From assembly GCA_937952095.1 (NCBI GenBank), contig CALFYG010000053.1, positions 1 through 7,083 of the forward strand: a stretch of 7,083 bases of DNA, read 5' to 3'. The notes beneath the pieces were generated by a model. It was not told the DNA's origin. It saw only the letters and a list, made by a program, of their open reading frames with translations, and searched no databases. The DNA is from an uncultured Micrococcales bacterium. GTDB lineage: Bacteria; Actinomycetota; Actinomycetes; S36-B12; UBA10799. This document shows, piece after piece, positions 1-7,050 of this stretch. Positions within the stretch are counted from its first letter, which is position 1; every line of letters begins with the position of its first letter. The translations under genes and the position numbers were made by a program.

Positions 1-2
1 AA

Positions 3-245
3 CTACTCACAGCGCGCACCCCTGCCAGCGCGCTCGCGCAGGCCGCCCGCCGCCTGCGGCCCGCCGTCATCATCCTCTGGGCGCAGTTGCCGGGCAACGC
101 GGACCTGCAAGGATTCGACGAATTGCCTGGCATCCGACCCAAGCCGGTGCTCGCCCTGGCGGGTCCGGGTTGGCCCGATTCGGCCGTTTTCACTCGACTG
201 ACTGACCTGCGGGAGGCAGTGAACTTCGTGCGCGCGCACGTCTGA
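3..245 (+). CDS. C-terminal part of a probable MerR-family regulator (partial at window start)
   Basis: The frame is open from the window edge to TGA at 243-245 and gives 80 residues without a start, so this is the 3' end of a longer gene. It contains LRPAVIILWAQLP followed after a gap by VLALAGPGW and a closing LTDLREAVNFV helix. This pattern of beta strand, 'LW(S/A)Q', 'GPGW' and a final 'L.EAV' helix resembles the cobalamin-binding-like C-terminal domain of actinobacterial MerR-type transcriptional regulators, which is recalled family knowledge. The DNA-binding N-terminus lies outside the window and was not seen. If the call is right, the protein would be a cytoplasmic ligand- or light-responsive regulator. 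The next gene's -10 box lies 5 bp after its stop, so the two genes are tightly packed but separately transcribed. The frame and stop are firm; the family name is moderate. Confidence 0.55.
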   Translation, partial: LLTARTPASALAQAARRLRPAVIILWAQLPGNADLQGFDELPGIRPKPVLALAGPGWPDSAVFTRLTDLREAVNFVRAHV

Positions 246-249
246 GTCC

Positions 250-255
250 TACGCT
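250..255 (+). promoter_or_regulatory. -10 box of a leaderless promoter for the TPR-like gene
   Basis: TACGCT matches the actinobacterial TANNNT consensus. Its last T is separated by exactly 6 nt (GGAGGG) from the GTG start at 262, so transcription should begin on or next to the start codon. The GGAGG in between is too close to the GTG to act as a normal Shine-Dalgarno. No convincing -35 was found. Confidence 0.6.
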
Positions 256-261
256 GGAGGG

Positions 262-1149
262 GTGGCGCAGGAACCGGTACTGGAGCGGGCCGAGTGGCTC
301 GTGTTCCACGGGGCGGTCGATGAGTCCCTGCCGCTGCTGGAGGAAGTGCCCGGCCTGACGGGGCGTCCCGGTGTCTACGCGAGGTGGCTGCGTGCGGTGG
401 CCCTTGGGGCATGTGGGCGCTACGGCGAAGCCCTCGAGGTGCTCGAATCGATCACACCGGACGTTCCCGAATACTCGATGGCGCGCTCACTGCGAGGCAG
501 TCTGTTGCGGCAGATCGGATGCCATGATCTCGCGTTGATCGCCGATCGGGAGGCGATGAGCAGTGCGGCCACACCGGGGGCAGCGATCGAGGCGATGACC
601 GGACTCGCCGCGGACGCCGTGGGGCTCGAGGACGTGCCGGCCGCCACCGGCTCGCTGGCGCAGGCGCGTGGCCTGCTGGGCCGGGTCGCCGCCGATCCGC
701 GCTCGGCGGCGCTCTGGTGGCGGCATCAGGTGCGAATGGCGTGGGTGGAGTGTGAGGTCGCGCTGTTGGAGTCGCGCTACCCGGATGCTGTCGCACACGC
801 GACATTGGCCCTCGACGCCGCGGAGGCGGCCACCGCGCCGCGCCATGTCGCCAAGAGTCTGCTCTTCGTGGCTGTGGCCGAGATCCAGGTGGGGCGTCCG
901 GATTCCGCGATTCCCCGCCTTCGTCGATCGCTGATGTTGAGCACCTCCATGGGCTTCTTGGCCGTCGCCTGGCCCGCGCACGCCGTTCTCGCCGCGCTTC
1001 TCAAAGGCAGCGATCCGCAAGCGGCTCACCAGCACTTCGTCCAGGCCAGCGAGATCACCAAGGCCGTTCGTGACGGACTGACCGGCGAACTGGCCCGCCG
1101 CTGGGACGCCCGCGCAGACATCATGGCCCTGCACAAGGAGGCCTCGTAG
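262..1149 (+). CDS. TPR-like helical repeat protein of unknown function
   Basis: This is a 295-residue soluble protein with no signal peptide or membrane segment. It is almost entirely alpha-helical with TPR-like hairpin periodicity. Candidate repeats lie at about residues 4-37, 38-70, 71-105, 155-190, 195-232 and 233-270, with small-residue positions such as 'GRYGEALEVLES', 'SRYPDAVAHATLAL' and 'GRPDSAIPRLRRSL' typical of TPR helix A/B turns. No catalytic motif is visible. TPR folds usually mediate protein-protein binding. The GTG start at 262 is chosen because a TANNNT box sits 6 nt upstream and the frame begins immediately after the preceding gene. The gene is followed after 67 bp by a BldM-like response regulator that has a Shine-Dalgarno but no visible promoter of its own, so the two are probably cotranscribed. 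That makes a partner or modulator role for this protein possible, but this is inference. I do not recognise a named family. Confidence 0.75.
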   Translation: MAQEPVLERAEWLVFHGAVDESLPLLEEVPGLTGRPGVYARWLRAVALGACGRYGEALEVLESITPDVPEYSMARSLRGSLLRQIGCHDLALIADREAMSSAATPGAAIEAMTGLAADAVGLEDVPAATGSLAQARGLLGRVAADPRSAALWWRHQVRMAWVECEVALLESRYPDAVAHATLALDAAEAATAPRHVAKSLLFVAVAEIQVGRPDSAIPRLRRSLMLSTSMGFLAVAWPAHAVLAALLKGSDPQAAHQHFVQASEITKAVRDGLTGELARRWDARADIMALHKEAS

Positions 1150-1204
1150 CGCGCATTCAAGCCCCGCGGAATTTCAGCCGATAGGGGGACATGAGTGCGA
1201 ACTC

Positions 1205-1210
1205 GGGAGG
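1205..1210 (+). promoter_or_regulatory. Shine-Dalgarno of the response regulator gene
   Basis: GGGAGG lies 6 nt before the GTG at 1217 and fixes that start. It is the only well-spaced Shine-Dalgarno before an internal gene of the actinobacterial part. No TANNNT box is present in the 67-bp gap at leaderless spacing, which supports translation from an mRNA started upstream of the TPR-like gene. Confidence 0.7.
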
Positions 1211-1216
1211 TGTCAG

Positions 1217-1804
1217 GTGACTTCGGTCTTGATCGTCGATGACGCTCCCGCCGTGCGTGACGGACTGCGCAGACTCGTGAGCAGCCTGCCGGAAGTGGAC
1301 GGCGTGAGTCTTGCCAGTAGTGGTGATGAGGCGCTCGCGCGCTGCCTCACCGAGCGACCCGATCTGGTGCTGCTCGATGTCCGGATGCCCGGCATGAGCG
1401 GGCTGGAATGTGCCCGCCGACTGCTTCACTCCGACCCCAGTGTGCGCATCGTGATGCTCACCGCAGGTGACGATCCGCAGGCAGTGGCGACAGCCGTGGC
1501 CAACGGTGCTGCCGGCTACATCAGCAAGGACGCCACGCGCCTCGAGATGGGCCTGGCGATCCACCACGTCCGCGGCAATGGCCAGCGGACCGCCGAGCCG
1601 ACACCGCAGTTCAAGTTGTCCGAACGGGAGACGCAGGTTCTGGCCGGCATGTCCCGCGGGCTGTCCAACGGCGAGATCGGCCGCGAGCTGTACCTTTCCG
1701 AGGACACGATCAAGACCCACGCGCGCCGTCTGTTCCGCAAGTTGCGCGCCGCCGACCGTGCGCAGGCGGTTGCCGTCGGCCTTCGTGCGGGACTCATCAG
1801 CTGA
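1217..1804 (+). CDS. bldM: NarL/FixJ-family response regulator, BldM-like
   Basis: This 195-residue protein has a receiver domain (about 1-118) and a LuxR-type helix-turn-helix (about 132-195). The phosphorylation pocket is complete: D8, D9, D54, T82 and K104. The output domain shows LSERETQVL, GLSNGEIGRELYLSED and TIKTHARRLFRKL with the recognition helix near residues 162-176. The N-terminal MTSVL, the 'LLDVRMPG' block with D54 and the 'SEDT(I/V)KTHARRLF' segment agree with Streptomyces BldM as I remember it. BldM controls aerial growth and sporulation genes, acts alone or with WhiI, and is also encoded near guaB. GTG at 1217 is chosen for its Shine-Dalgarno. In Streptomyces a sigma factor gene lies between bldM and guaB; here the genes are 28 bp apart with nothing between. 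Family assignment is firm; strict orthology to BldM is likely but untested, and in a non-sporulating organism its targets could differ. Confidence 0.82.
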   Translation: MTSVLIVDDAPAVRDGLRRLVSSLPEVDGVSLASSGDEALARCLTERPDLVLLDVRMPGMSGLECARRLLHSDPSVRIVMLTAGDDPQAVATAVANGAAGYISKDATRLEMGLAIHHVRGNGQRTAEPTPQFKLSERETQVLAGMSRGLSNGEIGRELYLSEDTIKTHARRLFRKLRAADRAQAVAVGLRAGLIS

Positions 1805-1820
1805 CAGCCGCACCAGCGCG

Positions 1821-1826
1821 TAATCT
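1821..1826 (+). promoter_or_regulatory. -10 box of a leaderless guaB promoter
   Basis: TAATCT fits TANNNT and is followed by 6 nt (TGGTGC) and then the guaB ATG at 1833. There is no Shine-Dalgarno before the ATG. The box lies in the 28-bp gap after the response regulator gene, so guaB can be transcribed independently of it. No clear -35 was seen. Confidence 0.7.
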
Positions 1827-1832
1827 TGGTGC

Positions 1833-3329
<1,497 letters not shown>

Positions 3330-3368
3330 CCACCGGCGCGGTGGCCCCGCGCTTTGGTGGCGGGGGCC
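3330..3368 (+). terminator. two overlapping GC-rich hairpins after guaB
   Basis: Directly after the guaB stop, CCACCG (3330-3335) pairs perfectly with CGGTGG (3339-3344) around a GCG loop. A second, longer stem pairs GGCCCCGC (3343-3350) with GCGGGGGCC (3360-3368), one base bulged. The two share 3343-3344 and so compete at the edge. No T-tract follows, so this would be an actinobacterial-type terminator without a U-tail or an attenuating structure; the guaB3 promoter box comes 10 bp later. Confidence 0.4.
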
Positions 3369-3378
3369 CCTCGGCGGC

Positions 3379-3384
3379 TAGGCT
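3379..3384 (+). promoter_or_regulatory. -10 box of a leaderless guaB3 promoter
   Basis: TAGGCT fits TANNNT and lies 8 nt before the GTG at 3393. No Shine-Dalgarno is present between them. Spacing is 2 nt longer than in the other genes here, so the message may carry a leader of one or two bases. Confidence 0.5.
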
Positions 3385-3392
3385 GTCCTCTC

Positions 3393-4502
3393 GTGAGCGA
3401 CATCGTGATCGGGCTGTCCAAGTCGGCGCGCGCCGGCTACTCCTTCGACGACGTGGCGGTGGCCCCGCACCGCCGCACCCGCGACCCAGAGTCAGTGGAT
3501 CTGCACTGGAACATGGATGCGTACTCCTTCGAGATGCCCATCGTCGCCGCACCTATGGATTCGATCGTGTCGCCAGAGACGGCCATCGCCATGGGGCAGG
3601 CAGGCGGTCTTGCGGTCCTGAACCTCGAAGGGCTGTGGACCCGGTACGAGGATCCCACTGATGCCTTCGCCCAGATCCGCGCGGCCGACCCCTCCGACGC
3701 ACTCCCCGTGCTGCAGAAGTTGTACGCCCAGCCCATCCAGCCCCACCTGATCGCCGCGCGCGTCCAGCAGATGCGTGAGGCCGGCATCACGGTGGCGGGG
3801 TCCCTGTCCCCGCAGAAGACCCACGACTTCTTCCGGGATGTGATCAGCGCCGGTGTGGACGTCTTCGTCATCCGGGGCACCACCGTCAGCGCGGAGCACG
3901 TCAGTGCCGAGCTCGAGCCCCTGAACCTCAAGCAGTTCATCTACGAACTCGACGTCCCCGTGCTGGTCGGTGGGGTGGCCACCTACCAGTCCGCGCTGCA
4001 TCTGATGCGCGCCGGCGCGGCTGGCGTCCTGGTCGGTTTCGGAGGTGGTGCGAGCCATACGACGGCCGATGTCCTTGGGGTGAGGGTGCCGATGGCGACA
4101 GCTGTGGCCGATGTCGCTGCCGCTCGCAGGGACTACCTCGACGAGTCCGGAGGGCGGTACGTGCACGTCATCGCCGACGGTGCGATGGGTCGCAGCGGCG
4201 ACATCGTGAAAGCGATCGCGTGTGGTGCCGACGCGGCGATGGTGGGTTCCCCACTGGCGCGCGCGCAGGAGGCACCGGGTGCCGGCAAGCACTGGGGGAT
4301 GGAAGCGACGCATGGCGAGCTTCCGCGCGGCGAGGTGGTGGAGTTCCAGACGCTCGGGAGTTGGCAGGAGATTCTTTTCGGGCCGTCCCACGTCAGCGAC
4401 GGCACGATGAACCTCACCGGGGCGCTGCGTCGGTCCATCGCCTTGTGCGGTTACACCGACCTCAAGAGTTTCCAGCGCGTGGAGATGGTGCGCAGTCACT
4501 GA
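3393..4502 (+). CDS. guaB3: GuaB3-family IMP dehydrogenase-related protein
   Basis: This 369-residue TIM-barrel protein belongs to the IMPDH/GMP reductase superfamily but has no CBS domains. Recognisable elements are YSFDDVAVAP (about 15-25), PIVAAPMDSIVSPE, the block PLNLKQFIYELDVPVLVGGV, and ADVAAARRDYLDESGGRYVH followed by VIADGAMGRSGD. These agree with mycobacterial GuaB3 (Rv3410c) as recalled. In the catalytic loop the family cysteine is absent: the aligned segment reads GFGGGASHTT, with H222 at the place of the nucleophile. The usual Arg-Tyr flap is also not recognisable. The protein is therefore unlikely to be a normal IMPDH; the function of actinobacterial GuaB3 is, to my knowledge, not established. 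The GTG at 3393 is preferred over an ATG-less longer frame to 3354 because that extension is out of family and runs through the hairpin region. It ends 7 bp from the convergent L,D-transpeptidase gene. Confidence 0.92.
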   Translation: MSDIVIGLSKSARAGYSFDDVAVAPHRRTRDPESVDLHWNMDAYSFEMPIVAAPMDSIVSPETAIAMGQAGGLAVLNLEGLWTRYEDPTDAFAQIRAADPSDALPVLQKLYAQPIQPHLIAARVQQMREAGITVAGSLSPQKTHDFFRDVISAGVDVFVIRGTTVSAEHVSAELEPLNLKQFIYELDVPVLVGGVATYQSALHLMRAGAAGVLVGFGGGASHTTADVLGVRVPMATAVADVAAARRDYLDESGGRYVHVIADGAMGRSGDIVKAIACGADAAMVGSPLARAQEAPGAGKHWGMEATHGELPRGEVVEFQTLGSWQEILFGPSHVSDGTMNLTGALRRSIALCGYTDLKSFQRVEMVRSH

Positions 4503-4513
4503 GTGGGGCTCAG
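4499..4513. other. small palindrome spanning two convergent stop codons
   Basis: CTGAG (4499-4503) and CTCAG (4509-4513) form a 5-bp stem with a TGGGG loop. The stop codon of guaB3 lies in the left arm and that of the opposite-strand gene in the right arm. It could help end both transcripts but the stem is short and has no T-tract, so a terminator role is weakly supported. Confidence 0.3.
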
Positions 4514-5349
4514 GCTTTGGAGTACCCACCCAGGGATGCGGTCTTCTTGCTCCAGTAGTTGCCGTAGACGAACACCCGGTCACGGACTTTGAGCCGCTTC
4601 CACAGCCAGTCCTGATCCTTCGGCCACGTCCGTACGCACCCGTGGGACTGCGGCTTCGTCTTCACGGGCTTGCGCACCCCGTGGAAAGCGATCCCGCGGT
4701 CGAAGTAGATGGGCCGGTACAGCCCTGGCCTGCCATCGGGCTCCGGGAACAGCGAACTCGCCTGCCACCCGTTGTACTTCCAGTAGACGCGTTTGAAGCC
4801 GCGGCGGGTCTCGTGGTACCCGTTGTCCTTACCCGTGCTGACCGGCAGGACGCGCACGATGTACCCGGCGTTGTTCGTGATGTAGGCGGTCTGGCAGGTC
4901 AGGCTCACCAGTGCCTTCACGCCGAACAGTTTCCGGGGCAGCAGCGGCAGATCGCTGGAACTCGAGATCTTCGACATGAGGGCCGTACCCGGTTGCCCGC
5001 GGGTCGCCCCGAGGCCGTTGAGATCCCGATAGGCGCACAGTGCACGACGGGTCGAGGCGTTGACGTAGCCGTCGACCTTGCCGGTCGGCAGTCCGAGGGC
5101 GTCGAGGTCCATCTCCATCTGCAGTTCGGGGGTCACCGGGTTCACCGGCGGCGCTGTGGGTGCCGTCGTGCTCGGCTCGGGGGCCGGCGTCGAAGGGGAT
5201 TCGGAGATGATCGGCGACGAGGATTCGGTGGGGGAGGCGCTGATCGAGGTTTCCGGACCAGGCTCCGCGACCACCGGACTGCTCACCAGCGCGAAGGCGA
5301 CAGGGGTCACCAACGCGGCAGCGGTGACCCATGTGGCGGCTGGGAGCAT
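4510..5349 (-). CDS. exported L,D-transpeptidase (YkuD domain)
   Basis: L,D-transpeptidases form 3-3 cross-links between peptidoglycan stem peptides outside the membrane. The 279-residue protein starts with a hydrophobic segment (about 4-28, ending VVA before EPG) that looks like a signal peptide or anchor, though it lacks the usual N-terminal Lys/Arg. A Ser/Thr/Pro-rich linker follows (about 30-74), then a helical part (75-112) that resembles a small peptidoglycan-binding module with 'GLPTGKVDGYVNASTRRAL'. The YkuD catalytic domain occupies about 146-265 and has the full motif: H223 in FHGVRK, then S235-H236-G237-C238-V-R in SHGCVR, with C238 as nucleophile. The ATG start is fixed by a TATCGT box 6 nt upstream; no upstream ATG or GTG exists in frame nearby. 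The gene is divergent from the aldehyde dehydrogenase across a repeat-bearing spacer and convergent with guaB3. Confidence 0.92.
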   Translation of the reverse strand: MLPAATWVTAAALVTPVAFALVSSPVVAEPGPETSISASPTESSSPIISESPSTPAPEPSTTAPTAPPVNPVTPELQMEMDLDALGLPTGKVDGYVNASTRRALCAYRDLNGLGATRGQPGTALMSKISSSSDLPLLPRKLFGVKALVSLTCQTAYITNNAGYIVRVLPVSTGKDNGYHETRRGFKRVYWKYNGWQASSLFPEPDGRPGLYRPIYFDRGIAFHGVRKPVKTKPQSHGCVRTWPKDQDWLWKRLKVRDRVFVYGNYWSKKTASLGGYSKA

Positions 5350-5355
5350 TTGCCC

Positions 5356-5361
5356 ACGATA
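5356..5361 (-). promoter_or_regulatory. -10 box of a leaderless L,D-transpeptidase promoter
   Basis: On the minus strand TATCGT fits TANNNT and is followed by GGGCAA and the ATG at 5349, a 6-nt gap. No Shine-Dalgarno lies at normal distance. Confidence 0.6.
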
Positions 5362-5440
5362 CCGCGGGAATCCGTGGGGCTTCCGGCCAGCGCCGCTCAG
5401 TCTCCGATTACCGGGCGGTGGGGGGTCCGGGTCGGGGCGT

Positions 5441-5500
5441 GCTTGGGCACTCCGGTTAGACCTTGGGCACTCCGGTTAGAGGTTGGGCACTCCGGTTAGA
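5441..5500 (+). repeat. tandem array A, three 20-bp units
   Basis: The 18-bp core TTGGGCACTCCGGTTAGA occurs three times without mismatch at 5443, 5463 and 5483. Each core is preceded by a different dinucleotide (GC, CC, GG), giving an exact 20-bp period. A remnant GGTTGG follows at 5501-5506. The array is in the 275-bp spacer between two divergent genes and is not coding on any convincing evidence. The units are adjacent with no spacers, so it is not CRISPR. Two helical turns of DNA per unit would place any bound protein on the same face. Confidence 0.9.
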
Positions 5501-5515
5501 GGTTGGCGGCCGTTT

Positions 5516-5564
5516 GGGACTAACGGATGGACCGGGGACTAACGGATGGACCGGGGACTAACGG
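5516..5564 (+). repeat. tandem array B, 2.6 units of 19 bp
   Basis: GGGACTAACGGATGGACCG occurs at 5516-5534 and 5535-5553 and is followed by the partial unit GGGACTAACGG at 5554-5564, all exact. Read on the other strand, its core ATCCGTTAGTCC resembles the CTCCGGTTAGA core of array A. The two arrays are therefore related repeats in opposite orientation, 15 bp apart. The last unit ends about 49 bp before the aldehyde dehydrogenase -10 box, a position suited to a regulatory site. Confidence 0.9.
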
Positions 5565-5612
5565 CCCGACGCCTGATTCTGCTTTCCGCGGTCCAATCCG
5601 TGCTGCCGGGTT

Positions 5613-5618
5613 TACGCT
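5613..5618 (+). promoter_or_regulatory. -10 box of a leaderless aldehyde dehydrogenase promoter
   Basis: TACGCT is identical to the box before the TPR-like gene and is followed by 6 nt (GACCCC) and the ATG at 5625. There is no Shine-Dalgarno in front of the ATG. Confidence 0.68.
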
Positions 5619-5624
5619 GACCCC

Positions 5625-6701
5625 ATGACCATCGCGCCGGAGAAAACGGCTGGCCTTGTGGCAGGAATCGATGCGAAAAGCCTGGTCGCACAGGTCGTCG
5701 CCTCGCCGCGGGCCGAGACACTGACATCGATCTCGCCGTTCACGCTCGAGCCCATCGGGGAGATCCCCATCTCCACCGCCGAAGACGTGGAGATGGCCTT
5801 CGAAACGGTCCGGCGCGCACAGAAACGGTGGGCGCAATGGACCCCGAAGGAACGCGCCCGGGTCATCCTGCGGTTCCACGACGTCATGCTGGCCAACCGC
5901 AGCGCATCGCTCGACCTGATCCAGCTCGAGACGGGCAAGGCCCGCTCGGATGCCTCCGAGGAGTTCCTGGACGTCCTGCTCACCTCCCGCCACTACGCGC
6001 GAGTGGCGCCGGCCAAACTCAAGGCTGTCAAGCACCGCGGTGTCCTGCCGTTGCTCACCGCCGTCTCCGAGATCCGGCACGCCAAAGGTGTTGTCGGCGT
6101 CATCTCGCCCTGGAACTACCCGCTGACCCTCGCGGTGTCGGATGCCATCCCGGCCCTGCTGGCGGGTAACGGCATCGTGCTCAAGCCGGACTCGCAGACG
6201 GCCTTCACAGCGCTGTGGGCGGTCCGGCTGTTGCGTGAGGCGGGCATCCCGGAGGGTCTCGTGCAGGTAGTGGTCGGCCCGGGCTCCAAGCTCGGTCCGC
6301 TGATCGTCGAGAACTCCGACTACCTGATGTTCACCGGATCCACCGCTGTCGGCCGTGAACTCGCCGAGCAGTGCGGGCGCCACCTCATCGGCTGCTCGAT
6401 GGAACTCGGCGGGAAGAACGCGATGCTGGTTCTGGCCGACGCGGACGTCGAGCGCGCCAGCGAGATCGCTGTGCGTGCCTGCTTCAGCAACGCCGGCCAG
6501 TTGTGCATCTCGATGGAGCGGATGTACATCAACGAGAAGGTCTATGACGAGTTCGTCGCGGCCTTCGTGGCGCGGGTCAAGGCCATGACGCTTAAGCCCG
6601 GGGTCGGGTGGGGCTCGGACATGGGATCGCTGATCAGCCAGAAGCAGTTCGACACCGTCCAGGGCCACGTGGACGACGCGGTGGCCAATGGCCGCCAGGT
6701 C
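5625..6701 (+). CDS. gabD2: succinate-semialdehyde dehydrogenase (NAD(P)+), GabD2-type, 3' end missing
   Basis: The enzyme oxidises succinic semialdehyde to succinate in the cytoplasm as part of GABA breakdown or the GABA shunt. The preserved part is about 359 residues. It holds the cofactor-binding ISPWNYPLTL and VLKPDSQT segments, FTGSTAVG (Rossmann glycines), the general base E260 in MELGGKN and the nucleophile C294 in NAGQLCIS, 34 residues apart as usual. MGSLIS and GHVDDAVANG match mycobacterial GabD2 (Rv1731) as recalled. GabD2 is about 510-520 residues; the last 150, with the oligomerisation tail, are replaced after VANGRQV by unrelated sequence read from an antisense acetate kinase. 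The open frame continues to 6806, but those residues are not aldehyde dehydrogenase. The native gene is probably intact in the real genome. Exact substrate is inferred from similarity; a broader aldehyde range is possible. Confidence 0.88.
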
Positions 6702-6704
6702 GGC
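6669..6704. other. chimeric junction between an actinobacterial gene and foreign DNA
   Basis: Plus-strand codons to about 6701 still read as aldehyde dehydrogenase (HVDDAVANGRQV). Minus-strand codons from the other side read as acetate kinase down to 6669 (DLAAIGHRVVH). Past 6669 the acetate kinase match is lost at the glycines that should follow, and past 6704 the aldehyde dehydrogenase match is lost. The switch therefore lies in about 30 bp compatible with both genes. A clear drop in G+C begins at about 6714. A chimera made in assembly or amplification at short identity explains this best. Confidence 0.8.
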
Positions 6705-6860
6705 GGGCCGGCGTTTATGGACAATATCTGCGATGGCTTCTTCGAGCGGGGCCGAGATATTTTTTATGTGCTCTTCCCACAGCTTTTCGAGGGTGTAGGA
6801 AAATAGCGACATCTTAAGGGACGAGCTGCCGCTATTGACCGCTAGTATGTTGCCTTGCAT
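6669..6860 (-). CDS. ackA: acetate kinase, N-terminal fragment
   Basis: Acetate kinase interconverts acetate plus ATP and acetyl phosphate plus ADP. The first 64 codons are present. ILAVNSGSSSLKMSLF is the ASKHA phosphate-1 signature, with N9 in the place of the substrate-binding Asn, and AIGHRVVH at residues 57-64 is the second conserved block, normally followed by GGE and the acetate-site Arg. Here the next residue is Val and the rest of the frame is antisense to the aldehyde dehydrogenase, so the fragment ends at about 6669. GHRVVH arrives some 20-25 residues earlier than in classical enzymes such as that of E. coli, which suggests one of the shorter acetate/propionate kinases. Codon use is much less G+C-rich than in the rest of the window. 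The start at 6860 has only a weak GGGA 10 nt upstream. The organism of origin cannot be named from this. Confidence 0.85.
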
Positions 6861-6946
6861 AGTTTAATCCCGGGGCTTTGGCACAGCCGAAAACCAACTT
6901 TTGAAACACGTTCGGTATAAATATTATTAATTATTAAAAGAGATCG

Positions 6947-6974
6947 CGCATAGTGTAGACGCTTGAAACGTCAA
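6947..6974 (-). promoter_or_regulatory. possible promoter for the acetate kinase gene
   Basis: On the minus strand TTGACG (6974-6969) is a near-consensus -35. It is followed after 16 nt by TATGCG (6952-6947), a weak -10. This would leave a leader of about 80 nt before the ATG at 6860. In such AT-rich DNA chance matches are common. Confidence 0.25.
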
Positions 6975-7050
6975 CTTTTTGTTTTTGTTTATAATAATTC
7001 ATTAATTTATTATGTTGTTATTTAACAAGTAATAAAATTAATAATTTATT

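Noticed and set aside
3..239. 78-residue minus-strand frame at the window start
   Set aside because: The plus-strand frame on the same bases has a structured sequence with the LWAQ and GPGW blocks and ends just before the next promoter.
3492..4583. 363-residue minus-strand frame
   Set aside because: It is the antisense shadow of guaB3 and has no recognisable motif.
4642..5499. 285-residue plus-strand frame over the L,D-transpeptidase and the repeat region
   Set aside because: It is antisense to a gene with a complete SHGCVR motif, is Arg/Gly-rich without any domain pattern, and its end simply translates the tandem repeats.
5441..5564. CRISPR-like repeats
   Set aside because: Units of 19-20 bp follow each other directly with no unique spacers, and no cas genes are near.
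6705..6806. Extension of the aldehyde dehydrogenase to a 393-residue protein
   Set aside because: Residues after VANGRQV have none of the family's C-terminal motifs and are antisense to the acetate kinase start.
6963..6995. Plus-strand promoter TTGAAA with TATAAT in the AT-rich region
   Set aside because: The spacing is 21 nt, too long for a sigma-70 type promoter, and such matches are frequent in AT-rich DNA.
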